DNA of 35,693 nt from Bradyrhizobium manausense. Lineage in GTDB: Bacteria; Pseudomonadota; Alphaproteobacteria; Rhizobiales; Xanthobacteraceae. The notes below the pieces were generated by a model. That model saw nothing but the letters and a program-made list of their open reading frames with translations, ran no database searches and had not been told where the DNA came from. Numbering within the stretch: the stretch's first letter is position 1; the number at the start of each line of letters is the position of its first letter. The stretch is from contig NZ_LJYG01000116.1 in assembly GCF_001440035.1 (NCBI RefSeq), positions 330,267 to 365,959 of the forward strand. Reading direction: 5' to 3'. Both the position numbers and the translations under genes were made by a program. Shown piece after piece: positions 8,686 to 16,777 of this stretch.

Positions 8686-9318
8686 TCAGTCCTCGAGCAC
8701 GCTATCATTTCCCCTGAGCTCTGGGGTGGCCTCACGCTCACGGACCTGGTGCGAGCGATAGCGCGACTCGCGCTCACGGGGTGCCGGCCGTTCAGACGGA
8801 TTGCGACCAATCTTGGCTTGGAGTTCGAGAAGGTCGGTGAAGACGTCGGCCTGGCGGCGCAACTCGTCGGCGATCATGGGCGGCTGGCTGGCGATGGTGG
8901 AGATCACCGTGACCCGCACGCCCCGGCGCTGGACGGCCTCGACCAGGGGGCGGAAGTCGCCGTCACCCGAGAATAGCACCATCTGATCGATGTGCTCGGC
9001 GAGCTCCATGGCGTCTACGGCGAGTTCGATGTCCATGTTGCCTTTGACTTTGCGGCGCCCGGCGGGGTCGACGAACTCCTTGGTGGCCTTGGTGACGACG
9101 GTGTAGCCATTGTAGTTTAGCCAATCGACCAGCGGACGGATCGAGGAATATTCCTGATCCTCGATAATGGCAGTGTAGTACAATGCCCGCAGCAGCGTCC
9201 CGCGACTTTGAAATTCACTGAGTAGGCGCTTGTAATCTATGTCGAAGTTGAGTGTCTTCGCCGTGGCATAGAGATTGGCTCCGTCGATAAAAAGCGCAAT
9301 CTTGTTGGGACCTGACAT
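8686..9318 (-). CDS. NYN-domain (LabA/DUF88) putative ribonuclease
   Basis: 210 residues from the ATG at 9318, chosen because MSGPNKIALFIDGANLY is the canonical start of this family. A longer in-frame extension upstream has no family similarity. The PIN-like fold's acidic residues are visible: Asp12 with Asn15 (FIDGAN), Asp96 and Asp102 (KGNMDIELAVD), Asp119 and Asp121 (FSGDGDF). NYN proteins are metal-dependent RNases. The C-terminal 40 residues are Arg/Glu-rich and probably disordered or RNA-binding. The RNA target is unknown. Confidence 0.9.
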   Translation of the reverse strand: MSGPNKIALFIDGANLYATAKTLNFDIDYKRLLSEFQSRGTLLRALYYTAIIEDQEYSSIRPLVDWLNYNGYTVVTKATKEFVDPAGRRKVKGNMDIELAVDAMELAEHIDQMVLFSGDGDFRPLVEAVQRRGVRVTVISTIASQPPMIADELRRQADVFTDLLELQAKIGRNPSERPAPRERESRYRSHQVREREATPELRGNDSVLED

Positions 9319-9486
9319 GATGGACGATCTCTGGCCGCAAGTGCCATGCTTCGGGCCCAGCGCGGGTGAACCCGCCAAATGAGACGGCACTTCTAAGGCT
9401 TTCATCGAAGCTTGACTTCGCAAAGCTATACATAGGTATGTCCGCCCAGGAGTTGGGGTCAGCACTATCGATTGTTCTCGGTGCAC

Positions 9487-9678
9487 ATGGACCTGGACGG
9501 AAAGATCGCGCGAGTGAAGGAACTCATCGCGAAGCGTGAGGAGTTGGATACCGAGCTCAATGAGCTTCTTGGTGGCGCGGCTCGCGAGCGCCGCGGTCCC
9601 AAATGCTCGATCCGCAATGAGACGGGACATCGGGCAACCACCTGCCCAACAAAGTCGTCCGCGGCACTAACAGCTTAG
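9487..9678 (+). CDS. Small coiled-coil protein with degraded zinc-knuckle
   Basis: 63 residues from ATG 9487 (an in-frame TTG at 9472 is a weaker start). Residues 1-30 form a charged helix (KIARVKELIAKREELDTELNEL). Then come a basic linker and CSIRNETGHRATTCP. In relatives I recall the tail reads C-x2-C-x4-H-x4-C, a CCHC zinc knuckle. Here the second cysteine is replaced by Arg, so the metal site is incomplete. A good terminator follows at 9688, which supports a real transcript. Confidence 0.65.
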   Translation: MDLDGKIARVKELIAKREELDTELNELLGGAARERRGPKCSIRNETGHRATTCPTKSSAALTA

Positions 9679-9687
9679 ACTACAAAA

Positions 9688-9711
9688 AGCCCGCTCCGGC
9701 GGGCTCTTTTC
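9688..9711. terminator. Bidirectional Rho-independent terminator
   Basis: Stem AGCCCGC/GCGGGCT with loop TCCG, followed by CTTTTC on the plus strand and TTTTTG on the minus strand. It lies 9 bases after the small zinc-knuckle-like gene and 74 bases after the stop of the convergent channel gene, so it can serve both. Confidence 0.8.
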
Positions 9712-9784
9712 TGTCGGATCCGGTGCCTTGCGATGCGATGAGGATCTCCTGTCCCAAAAGGCGAACTGGAAACAGGGCGTTGGT

Positions 9785-10900
9785 TCAAGCGCGTGTTTGC
9801 GCGCGCTGCTTCACGATGGCTGAGGTGACGAGCCCGAAAGCGAATAAGGTAAACATAATCCCTATCGTGATCTGCCCGATCGCGGCGATCCGCGCTGTCG
9901 GCGATAGTGGCGCGATGTCGCCAAAACCCGTCGTCGTGAGCGTCGTCAGACTGAAGTAGCTTGCACTCCCGAAATCGAGTCGATGCTCGGTGCTTCGTGC
10001 AAAGGCGAAGGCATTCGCGCCAGGTCGATCAATGAGAAGGTAGAGGTAAGCGAAGCCTTCGACAAAAAGCACGTAGGCCAAGACGACAAGTTGGATCGCG
10101 TGTGTGAGCGATATCGATCGCGTGTCATGCCCGCCGAGCATCCGGTTGGCGGCCACGATCAGCGCGCCGAACGCAATGCCGATGAGCATCGCAGCGCTGA
10201 TCCCAGCGTATATCTGCACTATCTCACCGTCCGCCGTGTTTCCCGCAGCCAGAAGGTTGTATGTCAGCGGCTCAGCCAAGGCAATGATAGCCATACCGAC
10301 GACGATGGTCAGGGTGGCAAGGGGTATGTCGGTGTCGCCATCGGCAGATTTGATGCTTTCAAACCTCCGCTGGGCGAGATCGATCACCAGGTTGACAAGA
10401 GCAGGAAGCCCGATGAAACCGATCATCACGACATTCGAAAGTTCCACCACGACCGCCCATCGCGATCCGCTCGTGCACGCGTAGATATCTCCGTAGCCGA
10501 CCGTGGCAAACGAGATGACGGTGAAATAGAACGATTCGGGGAGACCAAACTGTTTCGGATCAATCGGGTCAGCACCGGAGCAGAACGGAAAGTCCTCTGC
10601 CGTCCGCGCGAGAAAAACGTAGAAGTAAGACCACATGGCGATCAGAAGGAAGAAATAGATAACGAGAGTGATCGCCGGCACAGCGAAATTGCCTGGCGGA
10701 TGTTGTTTTATGCTTTCGAACCACCGCAAGAAAATCCGGATGGCCGGCCGAAGCAGCAGACCCGAGCCAATCGCTGCGATGAGTGAAACGATGGCGGTCG
10801 CGGGCGAGGGCGTCACGAGCCAATAGCAGAGCCCGCTCGAAAGCAGCCACGCCGCATTCATTCCGGTCGACTTCAGCAGTGCTCGCGTTGGGCCGTCCAT
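9785..10900 (-). CDS. Two-pore potassium-channel-like membrane protein
   Basis: 371 residues with two separate pore loops carrying potassium-filter motifs: TVGYGD at 133-138 and TTGFGD at 323-328. Hydrophobic segments suggest two N-terminal helices (about 15-55), a helix-pore-helix unit (73-97, pore, 147-175), two linking helices (195-218, 230-252), and a second helix-pore-helix unit (264-290, pore, 337-363). The family is Ion_trans_2; most bacterial members have one pore per chain and assemble as tetramers, whereas this one would assemble as a dimer like eukaryotic K2P channels. No voltage sensor or ligand domain is seen. It ends against the terminator at 9688. Confidence 0.85.
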   Translation of the reverse strand: MDGPTRALLKSTGMNAAWLLSSGLCYWLVTPSPATAIVSLIAAIGSGLLLRPAIRIFLRWFESIKQHPPGNFAVPAITLVIYFFLLIAMWSYFYVFLARTAEDFPFCSGADPIDPKQFGLPESFYFTVISFATVGYGDIYACTSGSRWAVVVELSNVVMIGFIGLPALVNLVIDLAQRRFESIKSADGDTDIPLATLTIVVGMAIIALAEPLTYNLLAAGNTADGEIVQIYAGISAAMLIGIAFGALIVAANRMLGGHDTRSISLTHAIQLVVLAYVLFVEGFAYLYLLIDRPGANAFAFARSTEHRLDFGSASYFSLTTLTTTGFGDIAPLSPTARIAAIGQITIGIMFTLFAFGLVTSAIVKQRAQTRA

Positions 10901-10968
10901 CTCGTTTTCCCCTCTAGCTTTTGGGAGCGTCCAGACGGCCTGGATGGGTCATCTGGAAATCGAGACCG

Positions 10969-11439
10969 TCATTCGCCTACACGTTCTATCTTCGACGTTT
11001 GCGAGTCAGGACGAGCCCTCGGCTTGTGGCATTCAGGACGTCCAATCCTCGTCCCCAAAGCCCGGCTCTGCGGGTCGCGTTGGCTCTGAGAGTGTGCGCG
11101 GCACCCTGCCCAGCGCCGCATGAGCACGGTACGCTCTTTGAGATAGAGGGCGCGGTTGTAGACGCGTCGAACATCATCTTCGTCCTGATGCGCCAAAGCA
11201 ACGTCAATAACCTGTGCGTCAGCGAGAGACCTCTCATTGCAAATGGTGGAGGCTGTTGATCGGAAGCCGTGTGCGGTCATCTCATCCTTGCTGTAGCCCA
11301 TCCGGCGTAATGCGGAGTTGAGTGCATTTTCCGAAAGTGGCTTCAAATTCGAACCGATGGACGGAAGCAATAAGCCGTTACCAGGTGTGAGGTCCCACAC
11401 CTCGCCAATAATAGCGAGCGCCTGCTTTGAGAGTGGCAC
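10969..11439 (-). pseudogene. Tyrosine recombinase (P4-type integrase) C-terminal remnant
   Basis: The frame matches only the catalytic C-terminal part of phage P4-like integrases: KYVPLSKQALAII, then SENALNSALRRMGY, HGFR (the H-x-x-R pair), LAHQ and VYNR (probable nucleophilic tyrosine). About 250 N-terminal residues, with the arm-binding domain and first catalytic arginine, are gone. The break lies 16 bases from the 3' end of tRNA-Phe. After WAG the conserved ending is lost and the frame runs on for 45 unrelated residues, which suggests a second lesion. It is the scar of an element once integrated at this tRNA. Confidence 0.85.
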
Positions 11440-11455
11440 GTACTTGGGTTTGGAT

Positions 11456-11531
11456 TGGTGCCCAGGGGCGGAATCGAACCACCGACACTGCGATTTTCAG
11501 TCGCATGCTCTACCAACTGAGCTACCTGGGC
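11456..11531 (-). tRNA. tRNA-Phe (GAA)
   Basis: A 76-base cloverleaf with encoded CCA. The 5' end is GCCCAGG, the D arm contains AGCTCAGTTGGTAGAGC, the anticodon loop is CTGAAAA giving GAA, and the T arm contains GGTTCGATTCC. The 3' end faces the integrase remnant, the usual geometry for an integration site. Confidence 0.97.
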
Positions 11532-11705
11532 GTGCTCCAAGAGAGGGGCCAAAGCCCATCGAGCGGGCGGTTTATAGTGGGCCGAGAGCTGCCTGTCCAC
11601 CCACGCTTCGCCTTCGGCTTCGCGGGGCGCGGCTCGGCTGTGTACAAGCTCGGGCGGGCTTGCCGTCGCTTGCCGGCCACCACCATAAGATATTGACATT
11701 ACTTG

Positions 11706-11888
11706 CTATTCTACATCATCCACCTCGTCATCCCTACCAGGGATGACGTAGGAGCCTTTCAGCCAGCGGTTCAGATCGACGTCGCGGCAGCGCGAGGAGC
11801 AGAACGGGCGGGTGGCTTGCGCCTGCGGCTTGCCGCAGATCGGGCAGGTTCTGAGGGGCGAGGCGGGCTTTTTGATTTGGTCGTCCAT
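11706..11888 (-). CDS. yacG: DNA gyrase inhibitor YacG (zinc-binding)
   Basis: 60 residues from ATG 11888; a longer frame upstream lacks similarity. The zinc ligands are Cys15, Cys18 (CPICGK), Cys30 and Cys34 (FCSSRC), followed by the family's D-L-x-R-W-L and a short acidic tail. YacG binds GyrB and restrains gyrase in E. coli. It sits directly after maf at the end of the hisD block, as in many alphaproteobacteria. Confidence 0.92.
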   Translation of the reverse strand: MDDQIKKPASPLRTCPICGKPQAQATRPFCSSRCRDVDLNRWLKGSYVIPGRDDEVDDVE

Positions 11889-12014
11889 GGTCGGGATAGC
11901 TGTACACGAGGTCGGGGCATTCAAGGGCCCGGCAGCAAACGGGTTTCTCGGGCCGCCGCGCAAAATCCGCGCCGGCCGATCCTACTGTGCATGGGGTTGT
12001 TTTCGAGATTCCAG

Positions 12015-12644
12015 TCAGACCGTGGTGGCGTTGAGCCAGCCGAAGCGGATCGGGAAGCCCTCGCCGCCGAGCAGCGTCGTGGTCTCGTAGAGCGGCAGGC
12101 CGACCACGTTGGTGTAGGAGCCAACCATCTTCACGACGAACGAGCCGGCAATACCCTGCACGGCATAGCCGCCGGCTTTGCCGCGCCATTCGCCGGAGCC
12201 GATATAGGCCTGGATGTCGTCCTCCGAGAGCCGCTTGAAGCGGACGCGGGTCTCGACCAGGCGCTGGCGGAAGGCCTCGCGTGGCGTTACCAGGCAGATC
12301 GCGGTGTAGACGCGGTGGTTGCGGCCCGACAGCAGCCGCAGGCACTGCGCGGCTTCGTCCACCAGGTTCGCCTTGGGCAGGATGCGGCGGCCGACCGCCA
12401 CCACAGTGTCGGCAGAGAGGATGAAGGCGCCGCGCAGCTCGTCGTCGAGCTGCACGGATTTCAGCGCGGCATCGGCCTTGGCCCGCGCGAGTCGGTTGGC
12501 GCAGGCGCGCGGCAGTTCGCCCCGCCGCGGCGTCTCGTCGACGTCGGCCGGCCGGAGCGCATCGGGGTCGATGCCGGCCTGGTTGAGCAGCGACAGGCGC
12601 CGCGGCGAACCGGAGGCAAGTACGAATTTGGGGCGGCCGAGCAT
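12015..12644 (-). CDS. maf: Maf-like nucleotide pyrophosphatase
   Basis: 209 residues with the Maf hallmarks: LASGSPRRLSLL at the start, DVDETPRRGE, the catalytic ADTVVAVGRRIL segment, RLSEDDIQAYIGSGEWRGKAGGYAVQG and SYTNVVGLPLYET. Maf proteins hydrolyse non-canonical or standard nucleoside triphosphates to monophosphates in the cytoplasm and are linked to division control. Usual length. Gap of 147 bases to the phosphatase gene upstream, then yacG follows 126 bases after. Confidence 0.93.
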   Translation of the reverse strand: MLGRPKFVLASGSPRRLSLLNQAGIDPDALRPADVDETPRRGELPRACANRLARAKADAALKSVQLDDELRGAFILSADTVVAVGRRILPKANLVDEAAQCLRLLSGRNHRVYTAICLVTPREAFRQRLVETRVRFKRLSEDDIQAYIGSGEWRGKAGGYAVQGIAGSFVVKMVGSYTNVVGLPLYETTTLLGGEGFPIRFGWLNATTV

Positions 12645-12791
12645 CAGGTGATTTGGGGGATCAGGCAGAGGTGAATTGCGCGCGGAACCTATCGGAAGGG
12701 GGCTGATTTCACAACCCGGAACCCGGACTTTGCTGATTCGAGGTTTCCGACATGCGTGTGCCCTCGGTCTGTGACGCAGGTGTTACGGCCT

Positions 12792-13259
12792 CTATCCGCT
12801 CGCGGCGCCCACTTTCGCGAAACGCCGGCGGATCCGCATCAAGAGCTGGTCACAGACCTCGCGATAGGCGGCGAGCTTCTGGTCGCGGCTGCCCTCCATC
12901 GTGGTCGGATCGTGCGTCGGCCAGTATTCGACGTCGGCGGCGAGCGTGCGGGTCAGCTCCAGCGCCTTGTGATGCGCCTCCGGAGACAGCGTGATGATGA
13001 GGTCGAAATTCAGCCCCTCCCAGTCCTCCAGCTCCTCGAAAGTCTGCGGCTTGTGGCTGGAGATGTCCTGGCCGAGTTCGGCCATCACGGCGACCGCGAA
13101 CGGATCGAGCTCGCCCTTCCTGGCTCCGGCGGACTTTACGTAGAGGCCTTGCGGGAACATATGCTGGAGCAGGCTCGCGGCCATCGGCGAGCGCACGCTG
13201 TTCATCGCGCAGGCGAACAGCACCGATTGCGGATCGCGTGCGCGTGGCGGACCCGCCAT
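12792..13259 (-). CDS. Low-molecular-weight protein tyrosine phosphatase / arsenate reductase-like
   Basis: 155 residues. The phosphate loop C-x5-R is CAMNSVR (Cys17, Arg23) followed by SPMA, and an Asp-Pro in THDPTT gives a plausible general acid. The loop differs from the usual CxGNxCR by having Met and Val, as in the alphaproteobacterial group annotated as arsC-like next to hisD. It starts 5 bases after the UPF0262 stop, so it is in the same operon. Whether it acts on phosphotyrosine or arsenate is not clear. Confidence 0.85.
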   Translation of the reverse strand: MAGPPRARDPQSVLFACAMNSVRSPMAASLLQHMFPQGLYVKSAGARKGELDPFAVAVMAELGQDISSHKPQTFEELEDWEGLNFDLIITLSPEAHHKALELTRTLAADVEYWPTHDPTTMEGSRDQKLAAYREVCDQLLMRIRRRFAKVGAASG

Positions 13260-13264
13260 CGCAC

Positions 13265-13762
13265 CTAACCCTTCCAGTGCAGGACAGTGATGAGCGTGAA
13301 CAGCCGGCGCGAGGTCTCGAAATCGACCCGCACCTTGCCCTTCAGCCGCTCCTGCAGCGTGCGCGATCCCTCGTCATGGATGCCGCGGCGGCCCATGTCG
13401 ATGGCCTCGATCTTGTCGGGGGTCGCGGTGCGGATCGCCTGGTAGTAGCTGTCGCAGATCATGAAATAGTCCTTCACGATCCGCCGGAACGGCGTCAAGG
13501 ACAACAGGTGCGCGACCACGGGCGTGCCGTCCTCGCGGCGGATATCGAACATCAGCCGGTTGCCGCTGATGCCGATATGCAGCGTGAACGGGCCCTTCCC
13601 TTCGGCGCCGTCGGGCGCGAACAGGTTCTGCTCGATCAGGTCATAGATCGCGATCGCACGCTCATGCTCGATGTCGGGCCCGGAACGGCCGATCGAGTCC
13701 TCGTCGAGGGTGACCGCAACGATGCGATTGGTCGAGTCGTCCTGTTCGGGCGGCTTTGTCAT
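13265..13762 (-). CDS. UPF0262 family protein
   Basis: 165 residues from ATG 13762, whose ATGA overlaps the hisD stop. Conserved stretches include HERAIAIYDLIEQN, GPFTLHIG, FDIR, LSLTPFRRIVKDYFMICDSYYQAI and GRRGIHDEGS. This family is of unknown function and is almost confined to alphaproteobacteria, next to hisD. Translational coupling to hisD supports shared regulation. Confidence 0.92.
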   Translation of the reverse strand: MTKPPEQDDSTNRIVAVTLDEDSIGRSGPDIEHERAIAIYDLIEQNLFAPDGAEGKGPFTLHIGISGNRLMFDIRREDGTPVVAHLLSLTPFRRIVKDYFMICDSYYQAIRTATPDKIEAIDMGRRGIHDEGSRTLQERLKGKVRVDFETSRRLFTLITVLHWKG

Positions 13763-15054
13763 GACAGATTGAGGCGCAATCCAATCGAGCGCGAATGGGC
13801 GTCCAGCCCCTCCGCTTGTCCGAGCGTCATCGCAGCCGGGCCCAGCGCACGCAGCTGGTCCGGGCCGCATTTCAGGATCGAGGTGCGCTTCATGAAATCG
13901 GCGACCCCGAGGCCCGAAGAGAATCGCGCCGAGCGCGCCGTCGGCAGCACGTGGTTGGAGCCGCCGACATAATCGCCGATCGCCTCCGGCGTATGCGCAC
14001 CGAGAAACACTGCGCCGGCGTTGCGAATTTTTGCGGCGAGCGCGTCGGGGTCGGTGGTCATGATCTCGAGATGCTCGGCGGCGATCGCGTCCGCAAGCGG
14101 GATGGCCTCGACGAGAGTTTTCACCATGATGACGGCGCCGAAATCAGCCCAGGACTTGCCGGCAATCGCGGCGCGCGGCAGCGTCTTCAGCTGCGCTTCA
14201 ACGGCTTTCTCGACATCGGCGGCCAGGCGCGCGGAATCCGTGATCATGATCGACTGCGCGCTGGCATCGTGCTCAGCCTGCGCCAAGAGATCGGCGGCGA
14301 TCCAGTCGGCATTGCCGGTGTCGTCGGCAATGACAAGCACTTCAGAGGGGCCGGCGATCATGTCGATGCCGACCTTGCCGAACACCAGCCGCTTGGCGGC
14401 GGCGACATAGGCATTGCCGGGGCCCACGATCTTGGCGACCGGCGCGATCGTCGCGGTGCCGTAAGCGAGCGCGGCGACAGCCTGCGCGCCGCCGACGCGG
14501 TAGATCTCGGTGACACCGCCGAGCGAGGCCGCTGCCAGCACCAGCGGATTGAGCTTGCCGTCCGGCGACGGCACCACCATCACGAGGCGCGACACGCCCG
14601 CAACCCTGGCAGGCACCGCATTCATCAGCACCGAGGACGGATAGGCGGCAGTGCCGCCCGGCACGTAGAGGCCGGCGGATTCGATCGCGGTGTAACGCCA
14701 GCCGAGCTCGACGCCGAGCGGATCGGTGAAGCGCTCATCCTTCGGCAGCTGGCGGCGGTGATAGGTCTCGATACGGTCGCGCGCGAGCTTGAGCGCATCC
14801 AGCGTCGCCGCATCGCAGGCCTTTGTCGCGGCGTCGATCTCGGCGGCCGAGACGCGAAGGCCGGATGCATCCAGCGTCAGCCGGTCGAACTTGGCCGTGG
14901 CCTCGAGCAGGGCGGCGTCGCCGCGCCTTGCCACATCGTCGACGATGGCGCGCACGGCGGCCTCGACGTCGGCCGAGACCTCGCGCTTGGCGGCGAGGAA
15001 GGCCGCGAATCGCTGGTCAAAATCGGCACTGCTGCGGTCGAGACGAACGGGCAT
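13759..15054 (-). CDS. hisD: Histidinol dehydrogenase
   Basis: 431 residues from ATG 15054 (MPVRLDRSS); the frame extends 20 residues upstream without family similarity. The signature GPSEVLVIADDTGNADWIAADLLAQAEHD is present, as are the catalytic Glu-His in AAEHLEIM, the zinc-ligand Asp in GDYVGG and the C-terminal His in AHSRSIG. It catalyses the last two steps of histidine synthesis, histidinol to histidine, with two NAD. First gene of a run with UPF0262 and the LMW phosphatase; DUF2948 lies upstream. Confidence 0.97.
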   Translation of the reverse strand: MPVRLDRSSADFDQRFAAFLAAKREVSADVEAAVRAIVDDVARRGDAALLEATAKFDRLTLDASGLRVSAAEIDAATKACDAATLDALKLARDRIETYHRRQLPKDERFTDPLGVELGWRYTAIESAGLYVPGGTAAYPSSVLMNAVPARVAGVSRLVMVVPSPDGKLNPLVLAAASLGGVTEIYRVGGAQAVAALAYGTATIAPVAKIVGPGNAYVAAAKRLVFGKVGIDMIAGPSEVLVIADDTGNADWIAADLLAQAEHDASAQSIMITDSARLAADVEKAVEAQLKTLPRAAIAGKSWADFGAVIMVKTLVEAIPLADAIAAEHLEIMTTDPDALAAKIRNAGAVFLGAHTPEAIGDYVGGSNHVLPTARSARFSSGLGVADFMKRTSILKCGPDQLRALGPAAMTLGQAEGLDAHSRSIGLRLNLS

Positions 15055-15135
15055 TTTTGGCTTGGCTTCTGCTGGTTTAGGGGGCGCAGTCCGGCTCACC
15101 GGCCCCCTGCTCAATGGCGCGGCGGGGAAGCTGCG

Positions 15136-15165
15136 TCAACCCTTTGCAACCCTTGGCAACCCTTG
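15136..15165. repeat. Three 10-bp tandem repeats upstream of hisD
   Basis: CAACCCTTTG is followed directly by two copies of CAACCCTTGG. The repeats lie about 80-110 bases upstream of the hisD start. The 10-base period equals one DNA turn, so the copies face the same side of the helix. Confidence 0.6.
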
Positions 15166-15213
15166 GCGGGCTCGGCGGCAACCTGGGCTGCTTGCACTGG
15201 TATACCGGCCGCC

Positions 15214-15663
15214 TCACCCCTCCCCCTCGATCGCTACCCCCGTTCCCAGTTCGTCCGCCCCGAGATCGGTCAGCTCGCACTCCAGGCATTCGACGTCGAG
15301 GCGGATGGCGCCGCCCTGGGCGAACAGCAGCAATGCACTACCACCAGGCTCCTCGTTGCGGCCGTCCTGGGGATGAAACTCGATGCCGACGAGGTCCAGG
15401 ATCTTGTCCGGCGAGGCCAGGTCGATGTTGCGCGACTTGCAGGCCAGCACCCGGTCGAAACGAAGCGCCGACACCAGCCGGCGCGGCTCGGTCTCGCCCG
15501 CCAGCGTCTGCTCCCAGTCCAGCCGGCTCATGCCGACCACCAGGCGCTTCTCGCCCTGCCGCCAGATGATGTCGGACGGCTGGACGCGGGCGTCCTGCAC
15601 ATGGGTCGAGATCACGGCAAGATCGTCGGCATCGAGCGCGATCAGTTTGAGTGGGGGAGACAT
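15214..15663 (-). CDS. DUF2948 family protein
   Basis: 149 residues from ATG 15663, which has GGAG about 11 bases upstream; GTG codons at 15672 and 15666 are alternatives. The start MSPPLKLIALDADDLAVISTHVQDARV and the middle GEKRLVVGMSRLDWE are typical of DUF2948, an alphaproteobacterial family found next to hisD. The ending is acidic and ends in GEG. Function unknown. Confidence 0.88.
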   Translation of the reverse strand: MSPPLKLIALDADDLAVISTHVQDARVQPSDIIWRQGEKRLVVGMSRLDWEQTLAGETEPRRLVSALRFDRVLACKSRNIDLASPDKILDLVGIEFHPQDGRNEEPGGSALLLFAQGGAIRLDVECLECELTDLGADELGTGVAIEGEG

Positions 15664-15820
15664 CACCGGCACTTCTCCTCGAGGGGCGAACAGGCCTCAA
15701 CGCGCGCCGGCGCCGAAATATCCAAAAGCTCGTAGCCGGCGCGGCGGCTGCGAGCTCGAAGGATACACCGGTCAGCGTCGCTGAGACATCCCACCCCCGC
15801 CCGCAAGCAGAGCGATCCGC

Positions 15821-16645
15821 TCAGCTCTTGAAGAACGCCAGCAGATCCGCGTTGATGGCCTCGGCTTCCGTCGTCGGCATGCCGTGTGGAAAACCCTTGT
15901 AGGTCTTCAGCGTGCCGTTCTTGAGCAGCTTGGCCGACAGCGGCGCGGAATCCGCATAAGGCACGATCTGGTCGTCGTCACCATGCATCACCAGCACCGG
16001 CACGTTGATCTTCTTCAGATCCTCGGTGAAATCGGTCTGCGAGAACGCGACGATGCCGTCGTAATGCGCCTTCGCGCCGCCCATCATGCCCTGGCGCCAC
16101 CAGTTCTGGATCACCGCTTCCGACGGTTTTGCGCCGGGACGGTTGTAGCCATAGAAGGGACCGGCCGCGATGTCGCGATAGAACACCGAGCGGCCGGCGG
16201 CGAGCGCGGCCTGGAAGCCGTCGAACACGCTCTTGGGCAGGCCGCCGGGATTGGCCTCGGTCTTCAGCATCAGCGGCGGCACCGCAGAGAGAATCGCGGC
16301 CTTCGCCACGCGAGACTCGCCATGGCGGGCGATGTAATGCACGACCTCGCCGCCGCCGGTGGAATGGCCGACATGGAGGGCGTTGTTGAGGTCGAGATGC
16401 GCGGTCAGCGCCGCGAGATCGTCGGCGTAGTGATCCATGTCGTGGCCGTCGGCGACCTGTGCCGAGCGGCCGTGGCCGCGGCGGTCATGGGCGATGACGC
16501 GATAGCCGCGCGTGACGAAGAACATCATCTGCGCGTCCCAGTCGTCCGACGACAGCGGCCAGCCATGGCTGAACACGATCGGCTGGCCCGAGCCCCAATC
16601 CTTGTAGAAAATCTCGACGCCGTCCTTGGTGGTGATGGTGGGCAT
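15821..16645 (-). CDS. Alpha/beta hydrolase, cofactor-free chloroperoxidase type
   Basis: 274 residues with the near-invariant start of non-heme chloroperoxidases: DGVEIFYKDWGSGQPIVFSHGWPL, then HDRRGHGRS. The predicted triad is Ser95 (GHSTGGG), Asp225 (HGDDDQIVP) and His254 (GFPHGMP). These enzymes are esterases that also perform perhydrolysis, making peracids that can oxidise halides. No signal peptide, so cytoplasmic. A single gene flanked by a repeat upstream. Confidence 0.93.
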   Translation of the reverse strand: MPTITTKDGVEIFYKDWGSGQPIVFSHGWPLSSDDWDAQMMFFVTRGYRVIAHDRRGHGRSAQVADGHDMDHYADDLAALTAHLDLNNALHVGHSTGGGEVVHYIARHGESRVAKAAILSAVPPLMLKTEANPGGLPKSVFDGFQAALAAGRSVFYRDIAAGPFYGYNRPGAKPSEAVIQNWWRQGMMGGAKAHYDGIVAFSQTDFTEDLKKINVPVLVMHGDDDQIVPYADSAPLSAKLLKNGTLKTYKGFPHGMPTTEAEAINADLLAFFKS

Positions 16646-16668
16646 TGGGGGCTCCTTGAGTGAGTTCA

Positions 16669-16768
16669 GTCATTCCGGGGCACGCGAAGCGTGAACCTCA
16701 GGTGCGCAATCGCGCACCGGGGAATCTCGAGATTCCGGGTTCGTCACTGCGCGACGCCCCGGAATGAC
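16669..16768. repeat. Intergenic palindromic repeat (CATTCCGGGG class)
   Basis: A large imperfect inverted repeat that begins TCATTCCGGGGCACGCG and ends CGCCCCGGAATGACG, with an inner GGAATCTCGAGATTCC palindrome. This class recurs between genes in Bradyrhizobium (recognition). It sits between the convergently spaced membrane-protein stop and the hydrolase start. Confidence 0.7.
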
Positions 16769-16777
16769 GGGATCAAA

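Noticed and set aside
9430..9441. ACATAGGTATGT, a short dyad between the NYN gene and the zinc-knuckle gene
   Set aside because: Arms of only five bases; no well-spaced promoter boxes could be fitted around it.
13795..15735. A 646-codon plus-strand frame opposite hisD
   Set aside because: It is the antisense shadow of hisD and DUF2948, which carry clear family motifs; the high GC content keeps such frames open.
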